Assembly (NCBI GenBank): GCA_947259045.1
Contig: CAMYKZ010000029.1
Location: forward strand, 1-54,329
Length of the DNA: 54,329 nucleotides
Direction: 5' to 3'
Source: an uncultured Afifella sp.
GTDB taxonomy: Bacteria > Pseudomonadota > Alphaproteobacteria > Rhizobiales > Afifellaceae
The stretch's first letter is position 1. Every line of letters begins with the position of its first letter. This document shows, one piece after another, positions 1-8,069 of the stretch. Under the pieces are notes generated by a model, which did no database searches, was not told the origin of the DNA, and was given only the letters and a program-made list of their open reading frames with translations. Both the position numbers and the translations under genes were made by a program.

Positions 1-23
1 CGGCGAAGGCGGCCGGACGCTGA
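1..23 (+). CDS. 3' end of an upstream gene (partial)
   Basis: Only the last six codons (AKAAGR) and the stop are in the window. The TGA at 21-23 shares one base with the ATG of the next gene (TGATG). This kind of coupling is usual for the paired ATPase genes (DppD-DppF type) of peptide ABC importers, so the upstream gene is probably the other ATPase subunit; that is inference from the neighbour only. Confidence 0.4.
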
Positions 24-1030
24 TGACCGGCGCCTATGACGCCAAGGGACGCGATCCGGATTTTCTCAAGGTCAACGATGTGCAGGTGGATTTCCGCATC
101 GCCGGCCGCCTGTTTTCAAAGCCGGCCATATTGCATGCCGTCAACGGCGTGAGTTTCGACCTCAAACCCGGCGAAACACTTGGCATTGTCGGCGAGAGCG
201 GCAGCGGCAAGTCGACCTTGGCGCGCGCCATCCTGCAACTCATCCCGCCGACATCGGGAACGGTGAGCTGGCTCGGTGCGCCGCTGAATGCTCTCGACCG
301 GGAGGCGATGAAACAGAAACGCCGCGACCTGCAGATCGTCTTTCAGGACCCGATGGCAAGCCTCAATCCGTCGATGACAATCGGCGATTCCGTCATGGAG
401 CCGCTGAAAATCTTCCGAGGCGACCTGTCCAGGGCTGACATGAAGGCGGAGGTGGCGCAGATGCTGGAACGGGTCGGTCTCGACCAGGCGATGATCAACC
501 GTTACCCGCATGAACTGTCCGGCGGTCAGAACCAGCGCGTCGGCATTGCCCGCGCCACCATGCTCAGGCCAAGGCTGATCATCTGCGACGAGGCGGTTTC
601 GGCACTCGACGTCTCCATCCAGGCGCAGATCATGGCGCTTTTGATGGATCTGCAGACCGAATTCGACCTGTCCTTCATCTTCATCTCGCACGATCTCTCG
701 GTGGTGCGGGAAATTTCACACCGCATTCTGGTGCTCTATCTGGGCAATGTGGTCGAACTGGCCGACCGCGACCAATTGTTCGCCGATCCGCAGCACCCTT
801 ACACCAAACAGCTGATATCGGCCGTACCGATCCCGGACCCGAAGGTGGAACGCGAGCGGCAGCGGATCAAACTGAAGGACTTGCCGCCGGCGCTTGAAGG
901 TCAGTCGCGGCTGCGCTTCCTGCCATCGCGGATCGGGACCGATGCGGCCTATCTGCCGAAACTTGAAGAGCGGTCACCCGGCCATTTTGTTGCCGAGCAC
1001 GATGCAATCGAAACCCTGCTGGCGGAATAG
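23..1030 (+). CDS. Peptide/nickel-type ABC transporter ATP-binding protein (DppF/OppF-like)
   Basis: This is the ATPase that powers a dipeptide/oligopeptide-class ABC importer at the cytoplasmic face of the inner membrane. Walker A (GESGSGKST) is at residues 57-65, the Q-loop region (FQDPMASLNP) near 106-115, the signature LSGGQ at 164-168, Walker B (LIICDE) at 184-189 and the H-loop (FISHD) follows. The signature reads LSGGQNQR where LSGGQRQR is usual. The end (HPYTKQLISAVPIPDP) is the C-terminal oligopeptide-type extension, and the length of 335 residues fits the family. The ATG at 23 overlaps the preceding stop, so the gene is translationally coupled to an upstream cistron, probably the DppD-type partner. 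Substrate cannot be told because the binding protein and permeases lie outside the window. Confidence 0.9.
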   Translation: MTGAYDAKGRDPDFLKVNDVQVDFRIAGRLFSKPAILHAVNGVSFDLKPGETLGIVGESGSGKSTLARAILQLIPPTSGTVSWLGAPLNALDREAMKQKRRDLQIVFQDPMASLNPSMTIGDSVMEPLKIFRGDLSRADMKAEVAQMLERVGLDQAMINRYPHELSGGQNQRVGIARATMLRPRLIICDEAVSALDVSIQAQIMALLMDLQTEFDLSFIFISHDLSVVREISHRILVLYLGNVVELADRDQLFADPQHPYTKQLISAVPIPDPKVERERQRIKLKDLPPALEGQSRLRFLPSRIGTDAAYLPKLEERSPGHFVAEHDAIETLLAE

Positions 1031-1145
1031 CCGGAAGATGCAAATGCCATCTTGAGCGATCTTTATGAGGATCTGACGCAATGCAAGACCGGGATCACAA
1101 AATAATGCCGAATCTGAAAAACGTGATTTGACGTTACACCGGAAT

Positions 1146-1288
1146 GACACCAGTATTATGGTGTCCAAGTGAAAGGAGGTCTATGAAAATGACCCCTCCT
1201 GAAAGTTTATCGCCAGCTTTGTAAGCGGCTGACTGCTCACAAACTGGCGTAATCAAAACAAAATTCGACGACTGTAACTGCGTTACAG
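1146..1288 (+). other. Cluster of four consecutive inverted repeats (possible structured RNA or control region)
   Basis: Four hairpins follow each other. GACACC/GGTGTC pairs across 1146-1164. AGGAGG (1174-1179) can pair with CCTCCT (1195-1200), leaving an ATG in the loop. An imperfect long stem starting CGCCAG and ending CTGGCG covers 1211-1249. CTGTAAC-TGC-GTTACAG is a perfect 7+7 palindrome at 1272-1288. A TTGACG hexamer at 1128-1133 could be the -35 of a promoter whose -10 lies over the first repeat. It could be a small RNA, an attenuator-like leader, or a set of operators; the sequence alone does not decide. Confidence 0.35.
1183..1224 (+). CDS. Possible 13-residue peptide (leader-like)
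   Basis: An ATG follows a perfect AAAGGAGGT Shine-Dalgarno sequence (1172-1180) at two bases' distance; a second in-frame ATG lies six bases further at a better spacing. The frame reads MKMTPPESLSPAL and ends at TAA. The AGGAGG is complementary to CCTCCT within the frame itself, so the ribosome site could be hidden in a hairpin. No biosynthetic or resistance gene follows on this strand, so a classical leader role is not supported. It may be chance. Confidence 0.2.
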   Translation: MKMTPPESLSPAL

Positions 1289-1585
1289 AGCAACACTGTG
1301 TCTGTTATGATGATTTGGTCGATTGGAAAAATGGATTGAACGGCCAATTACGGAGATTTGTTGATCGACGCGGTATGAACAATAGTAATTGGAACAATGT
1401 GGTCTCTTTTGTAAGGATCCAAAACACACCGGATCCGTTTTTGGTGGGAGATTCGCTCAGTATCCAACTCAGGTTCGGCCCTGTGGCGGGAAATCGTTAC
1501 AGGGCCGATGCCATTTGCTCCCAATTTGAAATCCCCGCTTGATCCGGCGCCCTGCAGGCGACGATACCCTTGTACGCCCGCGCTC

Positions 1586-2140
1586 TCATTCCGGTTTCCA
1601 TTTGATTGAACATCCAAGCGGCGGCTTTGGCTGAAACGGAAGAGCGATATTTTCCGAGACGGCGGTCATCGCTTCCAGCAGTTCGCGGCGTGCGCCCTGC
1701 GGCAATGGGCCGGTCCGGCCTTCATCAAGGCGGCCGTGATAAACCAGCTTCCGGTCGCGATCGAATCCGAAGAATTCCGGCGTGCAGGCTGCATTGAACG
1801 CGCGGGCCACGGATTGATCGTCGTCGAGCAGATATGGAAAACCGAAACGATGATCTTTTGCGAACTGCTTCATGTTCTCAAATGAATCGGCTGGATAAGC
1901 CTCCGCGTCGTTGGAACAGATCGCCGCAAAGCCGATCCCGGCCGCTGCCAACGCTTCGGCATCGGCCACCATCCGGTCAATGACCGCTTTGACATAGGGA
2001 CAATGGTTGCAGATGAAGGCGATCACCGTACCGTTTATGCCGTCGATCTGTGTCCGGTTGAACATCCGGCCGCTGGTCGCCGGCAACTCGAATTCCGGCG
2101 CCGCCATTCCGAGTACGACCGGTGCGTTGCTGATTGCCAT
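1586..2140 (-). CDS. Thioredoxin-fold AhpC/TSA-family protein
   Basis: 184 residues of the peroxiredoxin-like thioredoxin fold, with the opening APEFELPATSGRMF typical of TSA/redoxin domains and the segment FICNHCPYVKAV near residues 40-51. This CNHCPYV motif marks the widespread thioredoxin-family proteins often annotated 'AhpC/TSA antioxidant'. It has the CxxC spacing, so thiol-disulfide or peroxide chemistry in the cytoplasm is plausible; no signal peptide is present. I chose the ATG at 2140 because AGGAG stands eight bases upstream and the domain starts at once; the open frame runs further upstream but without domain content. It diverges from parE. The physiological substrate is unknown. 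Confidence 0.8.
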   Translation of the reverse strand: MAISNAPVVLGMAAPEFELPATSGRMFNRTQIDGINGTVIAFICNHCPYVKAVIDRMVADAEALAAAGIGFAAICSNDAEAYPADSFENMKQFAKDHRFGFPYLLDDDQSVARAFNAACTPEFFGFDRDRKLVYHGRLDEGRTGPLPQGARRELLEAMTAVSENIALPFQPKPPLGCSIKWKPE

Positions 2141-2146
2141 GCCATT

Positions 2147-2180
2147 CTCCTTCGATGAACGGGCTCCTTCGATGAACGGG
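2147..2180. repeat. Perfect 17-bp tandem duplication covering a ribosome-binding site
   Basis: CTCCTTCGATGAACGGG occurs twice with no gap (2147-2163 and 2164-2180). Read on the minus strand each copy carries AGGAG, so the Shine-Dalgarno region of the TSA-family gene is duplicated; the copy next to the ATG is the one correctly spaced. It looks like a recent replication-slippage event in the divergent gap before parE. Confidence 0.8.
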
Positions 2181-2357
2181 CTTTCCCTGTAAAACCCTGG
2201 AAGATTCCCTGTTGCTGACACACTTGTTGCAAATCGATCCGGAATTCGCCACAAAAATTCGCCACAAATAATCATGAGAACAAAGTCTGAACACCCTCGT
2301 ACAATGAGGCCAGACGTGGCAAAGTCTAAAAGTGATTCGCAGTCAAGCGGGAGCCCC

Positions 2358-4412
2358 ATGGACCGGTCCGACGATCTATTTGCAAGTTTTGATGACAGCG
2401 CCGATGCTGCAGAAGGCGAAGCTCCGGCTGCGCCCGGCAAACGGCGTGCAAAACCGGCCCGGACCGCCAGCGCTGGTGACGATTATTCGGCCAAGGATAT
2501 TCAGGTTCTTGAAGGTCTGGAGGCGATACGCATGCGTCCGGGCATGTATATCGGCGGCACCGACGAGCGGGCGCTGCACCATCTGTTTGCCGAGGTCATC
2601 GACAATTCCATGGATGAGGCCGTCGCCGGCCACGCCACGCGCATCGAGGTCAGTCTCGATGCGGAGGGCTATCTGTCCGTTACCGATAACGGTCGTGGCA
2701 TTCCGGTGGAAAATCACCCGCAGTTCCCGGACAAGTCGACACTGGAAGTCATTATGACGATGCCCCATTCGGGCGGCAAATTCGGCTCCAAGGCCTATGA
2801 GACATCCGGCGGCCTGAACGGCGTCGGCATTTCGGTCGTCAACGCGCTTTCGGAATTCGTCGAGATCGAGGTTGCGCGCGACCGCAGGCTGTTTCGCCAG
2901 AACTATTCCCGGGGCATCCCGCAGACCGGCGTTGAACAATTGGGCGAGGTCCAGAACCGCCGCGGCACAAGGGTCCGCTTCAAGCCGGATGCTCAGATTT
3001 TCAAGGGCGGCACGGATTTCGACCCGGACCGGCTGTTCCGGATGGCGCGCTCCAAGGCCTATCTGTTCGGCGGCGTCGAGATCCGCTGGTCCTGTGCGCC
3101 GGAACTGCTGAATGAGAAAAGCGAAGCTCTGGCGGATGCCAGATTCCATTTCCCGGGCGGTCTGAAGGATTATATCGGTGAACTGCTTGCCGGCCAGACG
3201 CTGGTCGGTCAGGAGATCTTCTCCGGCAAGAGCGAACGCAAGGTCGGTCACGGCTCGGTTGAATGGGCCATAGCCTGGTTTGCCGGCGACGGCTTCGTCC
3301 GCTCCTATTGCAACACCGTGCCGACACCCGAGGGCGGCACCCACGAAGCCGGCATGCGCACCGCGCTGCTGCGCGGTTTCAAGAATTATGCCGACCTTGT
3401 CGGCAACAAACGTGCTTCCATCGTCACGTCAGACGATATTCTGACCTCTTGCGGGGGCATGCTTTCCGTCTTTATCCGCGAACCGGAATTTGTCGGTCAG
3501 ACAAAGGACCGGCTCGCGACGACTGAAGCCGCGCGAATAGTCGAAAGCGCTGTGCGTGATTCTTTCGACCATTGGCTTGCGGCTTCACCCAATCAGGCAG
3601 GGCAATTGCTTGAATGGGTGATCGACCGGGCAGAAGAGCGGCTGAAGCGGCGCAAGGAGAAAGAGATCTCCCGCAAAAGCGCGACGCGGAAACTGCGCCT
3701 GCCTGGAAAGCTCACCGACTGCAGCGCCGCCAACCGCGACGATACGGAGCTGTTCATTGTTGAGGGCGATTCTGCCGGCGGATCGGCGAAACAGGCGCGA
3801 GACCGGAAGATCCAGGCCATCCTGCCGTTGCGCGGCAAGATCCTCAATGTCGCCAATGCCGGGCGCGACAAGATCGCAGCCAATCAGCAGATCGCCGATC
3901 TGACGCAGGCGCTCGGCTGCGGCACCGGTAGCCGTTACCGCGATGACGATCTGCGGTATGGCAAGGTCATTATCATGACCGATGCGGACGTCGACGGCGC
4001 CCATATCGCCTCGTTGCTGATAACCTTCTTCTTCCGTGAAATGCCGGAACTGATTCGCAACGGGCACCTCTACATGGCCGTACCGCCATTGTTCCGGCTC
4101 GCCCAGGGCGGCAAGGTACTCTATGCCCGCGACGATGCGCACCGCGATGAATTGCTTGAAACGGAATTCAGCGGGCGGGGCAAGGTTGAAATCAGCCGGT
4201 TCAAGGGGCTCGGCGAAATGCTTGCCAGCCAATTGAAAGAAACAACGATGATTCCGTCCAAACGCACATTGCTGAAAGTCAATATCATCGATAATGAAAC
4301 CGGCCAGACCGCAGATTCGGTGACCCGCCTGATGGGCAACAAACCGGAAGCGCGCTTCAGTTTTATTCAGGAACGCGCTGCCTTTGCCGAAGGCAATTTA
4401 CTCGATATCTGA
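2358..4412 (+). CDS. parE: DNA topoisomerase IV subunit B (ParE)
   Basis: The ATPase subunit of topoisomerase IV, which unlinks daughter chromosomes with ParC. The N-terminal GHKL ATPase shows EVIDNSMDE (residues 79-87), DNGRGIP (110-115) and GGLNGVGISVVNALS; the TOPRIM domain shows VEGDSAGG with the catalytic Glu near 469 and the acidic DADVDG near 542-547; RFKGLGEM lies near the end. The length of 684 fits ParE rather than the longer GyrB. I chose the ATG at 2358 because GGGAG precedes it and MDRSDDLF is the usual start of this family; two upstream in-frame ATGs (2274, 2304) lack a ribosome site. Residues 10-45 form an Ala/Pro-rich linker before the ATPase. Confidence 0.95.
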   Translation: MDRSDDLFASFDDSADAAEGEAPAAPGKRRAKPARTASAGDDYSAKDIQVLEGLEAIRMRPGMYIGGTDERALHHLFAEVIDNSMDEAVAGHATRIEVSLDAEGYLSVTDNGRGIPVENHPQFPDKSTLEVIMTMPHSGGKFGSKAYETSGGLNGVGISVVNALSEFVEIEVARDRRLFRQNYSRGIPQTGVEQLGEVQNRRGTRVRFKPDAQIFKGGTDFDPDRLFRMARSKAYLFGGVEIRWSCAPELLNEKSEALADARFHFPGGLKDYIGELLAGQTLVGQEIFSGKSERKVGHGSVEWAIAWFAGDGFVRSYCNTVPTPEGGTHEAGMRTALLRGFKNYADLVGNKRASIVTSDDILTSCGGMLSVFIREPEFVGQTKDRLATTEAARIVESAVRDSFDHWLAASPNQAGQLLEWVIDRAEERLKRRKEKEISRKSATRKLRLPGKLTDCSAANRDDTELFIVEGDSAGGSAKQARDRKIQAILPLRGKILNVANAGRDKIAANQQIADLTQALGCGTGSRYRDDDLRYGKVIIMTDADVDGAHIASLLITFFFREMPELIRNGHLYMAVPPLFRLAQGGKVLYARDDAHRDELLETEFSGRGKVEISRFKGLGEMLASQLKETTMIPSKRTLLKVNIIDNETGQTADSVTRLMGNKPEARFSFIQERAAFAEGNLLDI

Positions 4413-4673
4413 ACTCGACAGGTTTTCCGCCTTTAAATGATTGAATGTTGCCACTATCTAAATGGATGTGATGGAAAATTGTTGCTTAAATCATACGACG
4501 GCAACCTTTGGATTCACCGCGTTTGTGATTAACCCTTGCCGAAACCGGTATTTTGGTCCACTAACGCCCCAGCCAGCAGCCTTTTCCGGCTAATCGAGCC
4601 GATGGCGATTGCTAAATCCAACACGATTTGAAGCCCACGCTGATGTTTTTCCGGCGGGGCAAAAAAGAACTCA

Positions 4674-6164
4674 ATGAGCTTTGATACACTAGGACTAAGC
4701 GACAAGGTCGTATCTGCCGTAAAAGCATGCGGATATACAGACCCCACCCCCATTCAGGCCGAAGCGATTCCGCATGTGCTGCAGCGCCGGGACGTTTTGG
4801 GACTGGCCCAGACCGGGACAGGCAAGACCGCCTCTTTCACCCTTCCCATGCTCACACTGCTGGAAAAAGGTCGCGCCCGGGCGCGAATGCCCCGCACGCT
4901 GATCCTGGAGCCGACGCGCGAGCTTGCCGCCCAGGTTGAAGACAATTTCGTCAAATACGGCGTCAATCACAAGCTGACCGTCGCCCTTTTGATCGGCGGC
5001 GTTTCGTTTGAAGAACAAGGCAAGAAGATTACCCGCGGCGCGGATGTTCTGATTGCTACACCCGGCCGTCTGCTGGATCATGTGGAGCGTGGCCGGCTGC
5101 TTCTGACCGGCGTCGAAATCGTTGTCATCGACGAGGCCGACCGGATGCTCGACATGGGTTTCATTCCGGATATCGAGCGGATTATCAAACTGATTCCGTT
5201 CACCCGCCAGACACTGCTGTTTTCGGCGACGATGCCCCCGGAGATCAGTTCGCTGGCCGACCGTTTCCTGCAAAACCCGACGCGGGTGGAAGTCTCAAAG
5301 CCCGCGTCCGTCGTTGACACCGTCAATCAGAGCCTGGTGTCGTCCGGCAGCAAACCGCATGAAAAGCGCGCCGTTCTGCGCGACCGGATCTACGCTGCAG
5401 AAAATCTCACCAATGCGATCATCTTCTGCAACCGCAAGCGCGATATCGCGACTCTGGCGCGATCGCTTGAGAAACACGGGCATTCCGTTGGCGCATTGCA
5501 TGGCGATATGGACCAGCATTCACGCCTGAAGACTCTTGCCGGCTTCCGCGATAACGAAATCACATTGCTGGTGGCCAGTGACGTCGCAGCCCGCGGCCTC
5601 GACATACCGACCGTCAGCCACGTCTTCAATTTCGACGTGCCGAGCCACGCGGAAGATTACGTACACAGGATTGGCCGTACCGGACGCGCCGGCCGCTCCG
5701 GCGAGGCCATTACCATCGCCACATCCGCAGACCGCAAATATCTGGCCGCCATCGAAAAACTGATCGGCACGCAGATCCCGCAGGTGGGCGACGCCCGCCA
5801 TGCGCAGACTGACGACGCCGACGCGAACGCTCGCAAGCCGCGCCGTGGCCGTGGACGCAAGGAGAAGACAGCAGTCGAGGCGGCGCCGGAAACCACCGAG
5901 GCAAGTTCGGTCGCACGTCAAGATACCCGCTCGGACGACACGGCCGCCGGCGAAGAACGCGCGGCGCGTGAGCCGCAAAAGCGCGAACGGAAACCGCGCG
6001 AGCCCAAGGGCCGCAATGCGAAATCTTCCGAGCAGGATCGCAAGCCCAAGCGCGAGCGCAACAATTCCAGAGACAACGAACCGGTTGGTTTCGGCGACCA
6101 GATCCCGGCGTTTCTGCTCCGGCCGGTCCGTATTGCCAAGGAAGCTGAATCCGCGGAAAATTGA
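4674..6164 (+). CDS. DEAD-box ATP-dependent RNA helicase (RhlE-like)
   Basis: An RNA helicase that remodels structured RNA or ribosome intermediates in the cytoplasm. Q-motif (Gln28), Walker A AQTGTGKT (45-52), PTRELAAQ (80-87), TPGRL (129-133), DEAD (153-156), SAT (184-186) and the helicase C motif HRIGRTGRAGR are all present. After about residue 375 comes a low-complexity tail of alternating acidic and Arg/Lys-rich runs, typical of the RNA-binding tails of RhlE/DeaD-type helicases in this class. The 261-base gap before it is a possible long 5' UTR, as is common for cold-shock helicases, but I found no clear element there. The ribosome site before the ATG is weak. The exact RhlE/DeaD subfamily is uncertain. 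Confidence 0.9.
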   Translation: MSFDTLGLSDKVVSAVKACGYTDPTPIQAEAIPHVLQRRDVLGLAQTGTGKTASFTLPMLTLLEKGRARARMPRTLILEPTRELAAQVEDNFVKYGVNHKLTVALLIGGVSFEEQGKKITRGADVLIATPGRLLDHVERGRLLLTGVEIVVIDEADRMLDMGFIPDIERIIKLIPFTRQTLLFSATMPPEISSLADRFLQNPTRVEVSKPASVVDTVNQSLVSSGSKPHEKRAVLRDRIYAAENLTNAIIFCNRKRDIATLARSLEKHGHSVGALHGDMDQHSRLKTLAGFRDNEITLLVASDVAARGLDIPTVSHVFNFDVPSHAEDYVHRIGRTGRAGRSGEAITIATSADRKYLAAIEKLIGTQIPQVGDARHAQTDDADANARKPRRGRGRKEKTAVEAAPETTEASSVARQDTRSDDTAAGEERAAREPQKRERKPREPKGRNAKSSEQDRKPKRERNNSRDNEPVGFGDQIPAFLLRPVRIAKEAESAEN

Positions 6165-6180
6165 TTTCAGCCTCTGCGCT

Positions 6181-6501
6181 TCAGGAATTCTTTCCCCGCA
6201 GAGCCGCCGAATAAGCCCGCTCGGCCCAGACTTTCATCGCATCGGGATCATCGATCGCCTCTTCCGGCGTCGTCCAATAGGACATCTGAACCGGCTTGGC
6301 TTTGCCCTGATAGACAAAGGGCCGCGCGCCCGCGGCTTCAAACAGCGGGATCGTTTGCTCATCGACTTTCAGATAGACAATGCCGTCGGCTACGAGTGCG
6401 AACATCAGACCATCATGATAGACACCGAGGCCGCCGAACATCCGCTTTGGTGTCACCGGACCAAACGGGTCAAACAGATCGATCAGATATTCTGGGTCCA
6501 T
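6181..6501 (-). CDS. TfoX N-terminal domain family protein
   Basis: A small (106-residue) protein made only of the TfoX/Sxy N-terminal domain: the KRMFGGLGVYHDGLMFALV core, a VYLKVDE strand and the terminal WAERAYSAAL helix are the family hallmarks. TfoX/Sxy controls competence in gammaproteobacteria, but single-domain versions in alphaproteobacteria have no established role. I chose the ATG at 6501 (MDPEYL); a TTG at 6522 would add seven residues. It is the last gene of the suf-tenA run, beginning 25 bases after tenA, and its 3' end faces the helicase gene. There is no shared function with Fe-S assembly that I can name. Confidence 0.8.
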   Translation of the reverse strand: MDPEYLIDLFDPFGPVTPKRMFGGLGVYHDGLMFALVADGIVYLKVDEQTIPLFEAAGARPFVYQGKAKPVQMSYWTTPEEAIDDPDAMKVWAERAYSAALRGKNS

Positions 6502-6526
6502 ATGAGGGCTCTCTGCGGGCAAGATT

Positions 6527-7204
6527 TCAATCCGCCAGCGTCAGCCCCATCTGCCAGAAATCCGCTTCCAGACGGGTTGCCTGTCGGAATATCTTCACAA
6601 TGTGCGGAAAACGGTTTTCAGTCAAACTGCGGGCGGCAAGATCGTCCAACGTTTGCCGCGCCGCAGCGGCCACGTCCTGATAGTCCCGCCCTGCATATTC
6701 ACCAATCCAGACACGATAGGGATTGTTCTCATCAAGCGCACCGGGCCGGGCCGCAAGACCGGCGGCAATTTCGGCATACCCGATGACACACGGCGCCAGC
6801 GCGACGTGCAGATCAAGCAGATCGCCGCGCAGCCCGGTCTCCAGCACGAAACGCGTATAGGCCAGGGTCGCGCGCGCTTCCGGCGTACTCTCCAGCGCCT
6901 CCGGCGTAAGCCCCCATTGCGCGCAGAGAGAAACATGCAGGTCCATTTCAACATCGAGGATTGCTTTCAAACCGCCATGGGCGGCACGCATGTCCTGCAG
7001 CGATGTGCCCTTGTAGATCGCCAGCGCATAGGCACGGGCGAAATGGACCAAAAAGAGGTAATCCTGAACGAGATAATGACGGAAGGCTGCCTCCGGCAAG
7101 GTACCGTCCGCCATCTGTTCGACAAAGGCATGGCCGGTATAAAGCGTCCATTGCTGCGACGCAGCCGCAGACAACCGGTCAAAGAGCATGCCTGGCGTTT
7201 TCAC
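6527..7204 (-). CDS. tenA: TenA-family thiaminase II / aminopyrimidine aminohydrolase
   Basis: TenA enzymes hydrolyse amino-HMP, a breakdown product of thiamin, to HMP for salvage. At 225 residues it has the family length and the key positions: Asp48-Tyr49 in the VQDYLFL helix, the nucleophile Cys139 in APCVIGYAEI, and the C-terminal Glu213 in LEADFWQMGL. It starts eight bases after sufA and is followed by the TfoX-like gene, so it appears to be co-transcribed with the Fe-S operon. A metabolic link is possible because the thiamin pyrimidine synthase ThiC is a 4Fe-4S enzyme, but that is inference. No other thiamin gene is in the window. Confidence 0.9.
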   Translation of the reverse strand: MKTPGMLFDRLSAAASQQWTLYTGHAFVEQMADGTLPEAAFRHYLVQDYLFLVHFARAYALAIYKGTSLQDMRAAHGGLKAILDVEMDLHVSLCAQWGLTPEALESTPEARATLAYTRFVLETGLRGDLLDLHVALAPCVIGYAEIAAGLAARPGALDENNPYRVWIGEYAGRDYQDVAAAARQTLDDLAARSLTENRFPHIVKIFRQATRLEADFWQMGLTLAD

Positions 7205-7212
7205 GGATAGGT

Positions 7213-7602
7213 TCAGTCCTGCGAACGCGCCTGCAGCGCCGCCAGATCAGCTTTTTTCAGTTCAACGGATTCGCCGCAGCCGCAGGCCGATGTCTGGTTG
7301 GGATTCTTGAAAACAAAGCCGGTGCGCAATTTGCTCACCTCATAGTCCATTTCGGTGCCCAGCAGGAAAAGCGTCGCCGCCGGATCGACAAAAACACTGG
7401 CGCCATCCAGGTCGACCCTGTCATCGGATCCTTTTGGTTCCGTCACCAGATCGACCGTATATTCCATGCCGGCGCATCCGCCCTTCTTGATCCCGACGCG
7501 GATACCTTCGGCGGGCTGTTCCGCATTGGCAATGATATCGCGCACGCGCTCGGCGGCGGCGTTGGTCACGGACAAAACCTGAAAACTTCCTAAGGCCATC
7601 AT
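7213..7602 (-). CDS. sufA: Fe-S cluster assembly A-type carrier SufA
   Basis: An A-type (HesB/IscA) carrier that receives Fe-S clusters from the SufBCD scaffold and hands them to apoproteins. The three conserved cysteines are Cys43 (KKGGCAGMEY) and Cys107/Cys109 in the SACGCGES motif. The first 13 residues (MMALGSFQVLSVT) form a short extension before the usual domain start; either of the two adjacent ATGs could be used. It lies in the suf operon 58 bases after sufT, and tenA starts eight bases downstream. Identity as SufA rather than ErpA or IscA is set by the operon. Confidence 0.93.
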   Translation of the reverse strand: MMALGSFQVLSVTNAAAERVRDIIANAEQPAEGIRVGIKKGGCAGMEYTVDLVTEPKGSDDRVDLDGASVFVDPAATLFLLGTEMDYEVSKLRTGFVFKNPNQTSACGCGESVELKKADLAALQARSQD

Positions 7603-7660
7603 GCGATCCTAACGGGTCATTCTTACCAATTCATATCGTGTTCAAGCAAACTGATTGCAA

Positions 7661-8050
7661 TCACCACCAGCCGATCGCCACTTTGGCCTCATCCGACATC
7701 CGGTCCGGCGACCAGGGCGGATCAAACACCATATTCGCCGTCGCACCTGAGACACCGGGCACGGAAGCCACGGCATTTTCCACCCAGATCGGCATTTCGC
7801 CGGCAACGGGACAACCCGGCGCCGTCAGCGTCATGTCGATATTGACGTGGCGGTTATCGTCGATATCGACCTTGTAGATCAGACCGATCTCATAGATGTC
7901 GGCCGGAATCTCCGGATCGTAAACCGTCTTCAGCGCCGAGACGATATCGCCGCTCAAACGCTCCAGTTCTTCCGGCGGGATGGTGATTGCCTCAATCGTC
8001 GCAGCATTGGGCTGCGGCTCTTCGGCTATTTGATCCTGTGCATCCATCAT
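7661..8050 (-). CDS. sufT: SUF-associated maturation factor SufT (MIP18/DUF59)
   Basis: A 129-residue MIP18 (DUF59) domain protein with the signature DPEIPADIYEIGLIY and the strongly conserved cysteine in LTAPGCPVAGEMP. SufT proteins assist Fe-S protein maturation, above all when demand for clusters is high. The first 25 residues are an acidic, poorly conserved lead. The gene starts 19 bases after sufS, which supports SufT over the phenylacetate PaaD members of the same family. Confidence 0.92.
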   Translation of the reverse strand: MMDAQDQIAEEPQPNAATIEAITIPPEELERLSGDIVSALKTVYDPEIPADIYEIGLIYKVDIDDNRHVNIDMTLTAPGCPVAGEMPIWVENAVASVPGVSGATANMVFDPPWSPDRMSDEAKVAIGWW

Positions 8051-8069
8051 CGCAATCCTCGTGAATTCG

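Larger units (their letters stand above)
1031..1585. other. Intergenic region, no convincing protein gene
   Basis: These 555 bases between two convergent genes hold no recognisable protein gene. A TTG-start frame at 1315-1542 (75 codons) has no ribosome site and resembles nothing known to me. The left half is unusually rich in inverted repeats (separate entry for 1146-1288) and includes a very short frame with a perfect Shine-Dalgarno sequence at 1183-1224. I see no tRNA and no clear Rho-independent terminator. Confidence 0.6.

Noticed and set aside
974-1168. Minus-strand frame over the end of the ABC ATPase gene
   Set aside because: Mirror of the coding gene, no family likeness.
1315-1542. 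75-codon frame with a TTG start
   Set aside because: No ribosome site, no recognisable family, lies in a gene-free gap between converging genes.
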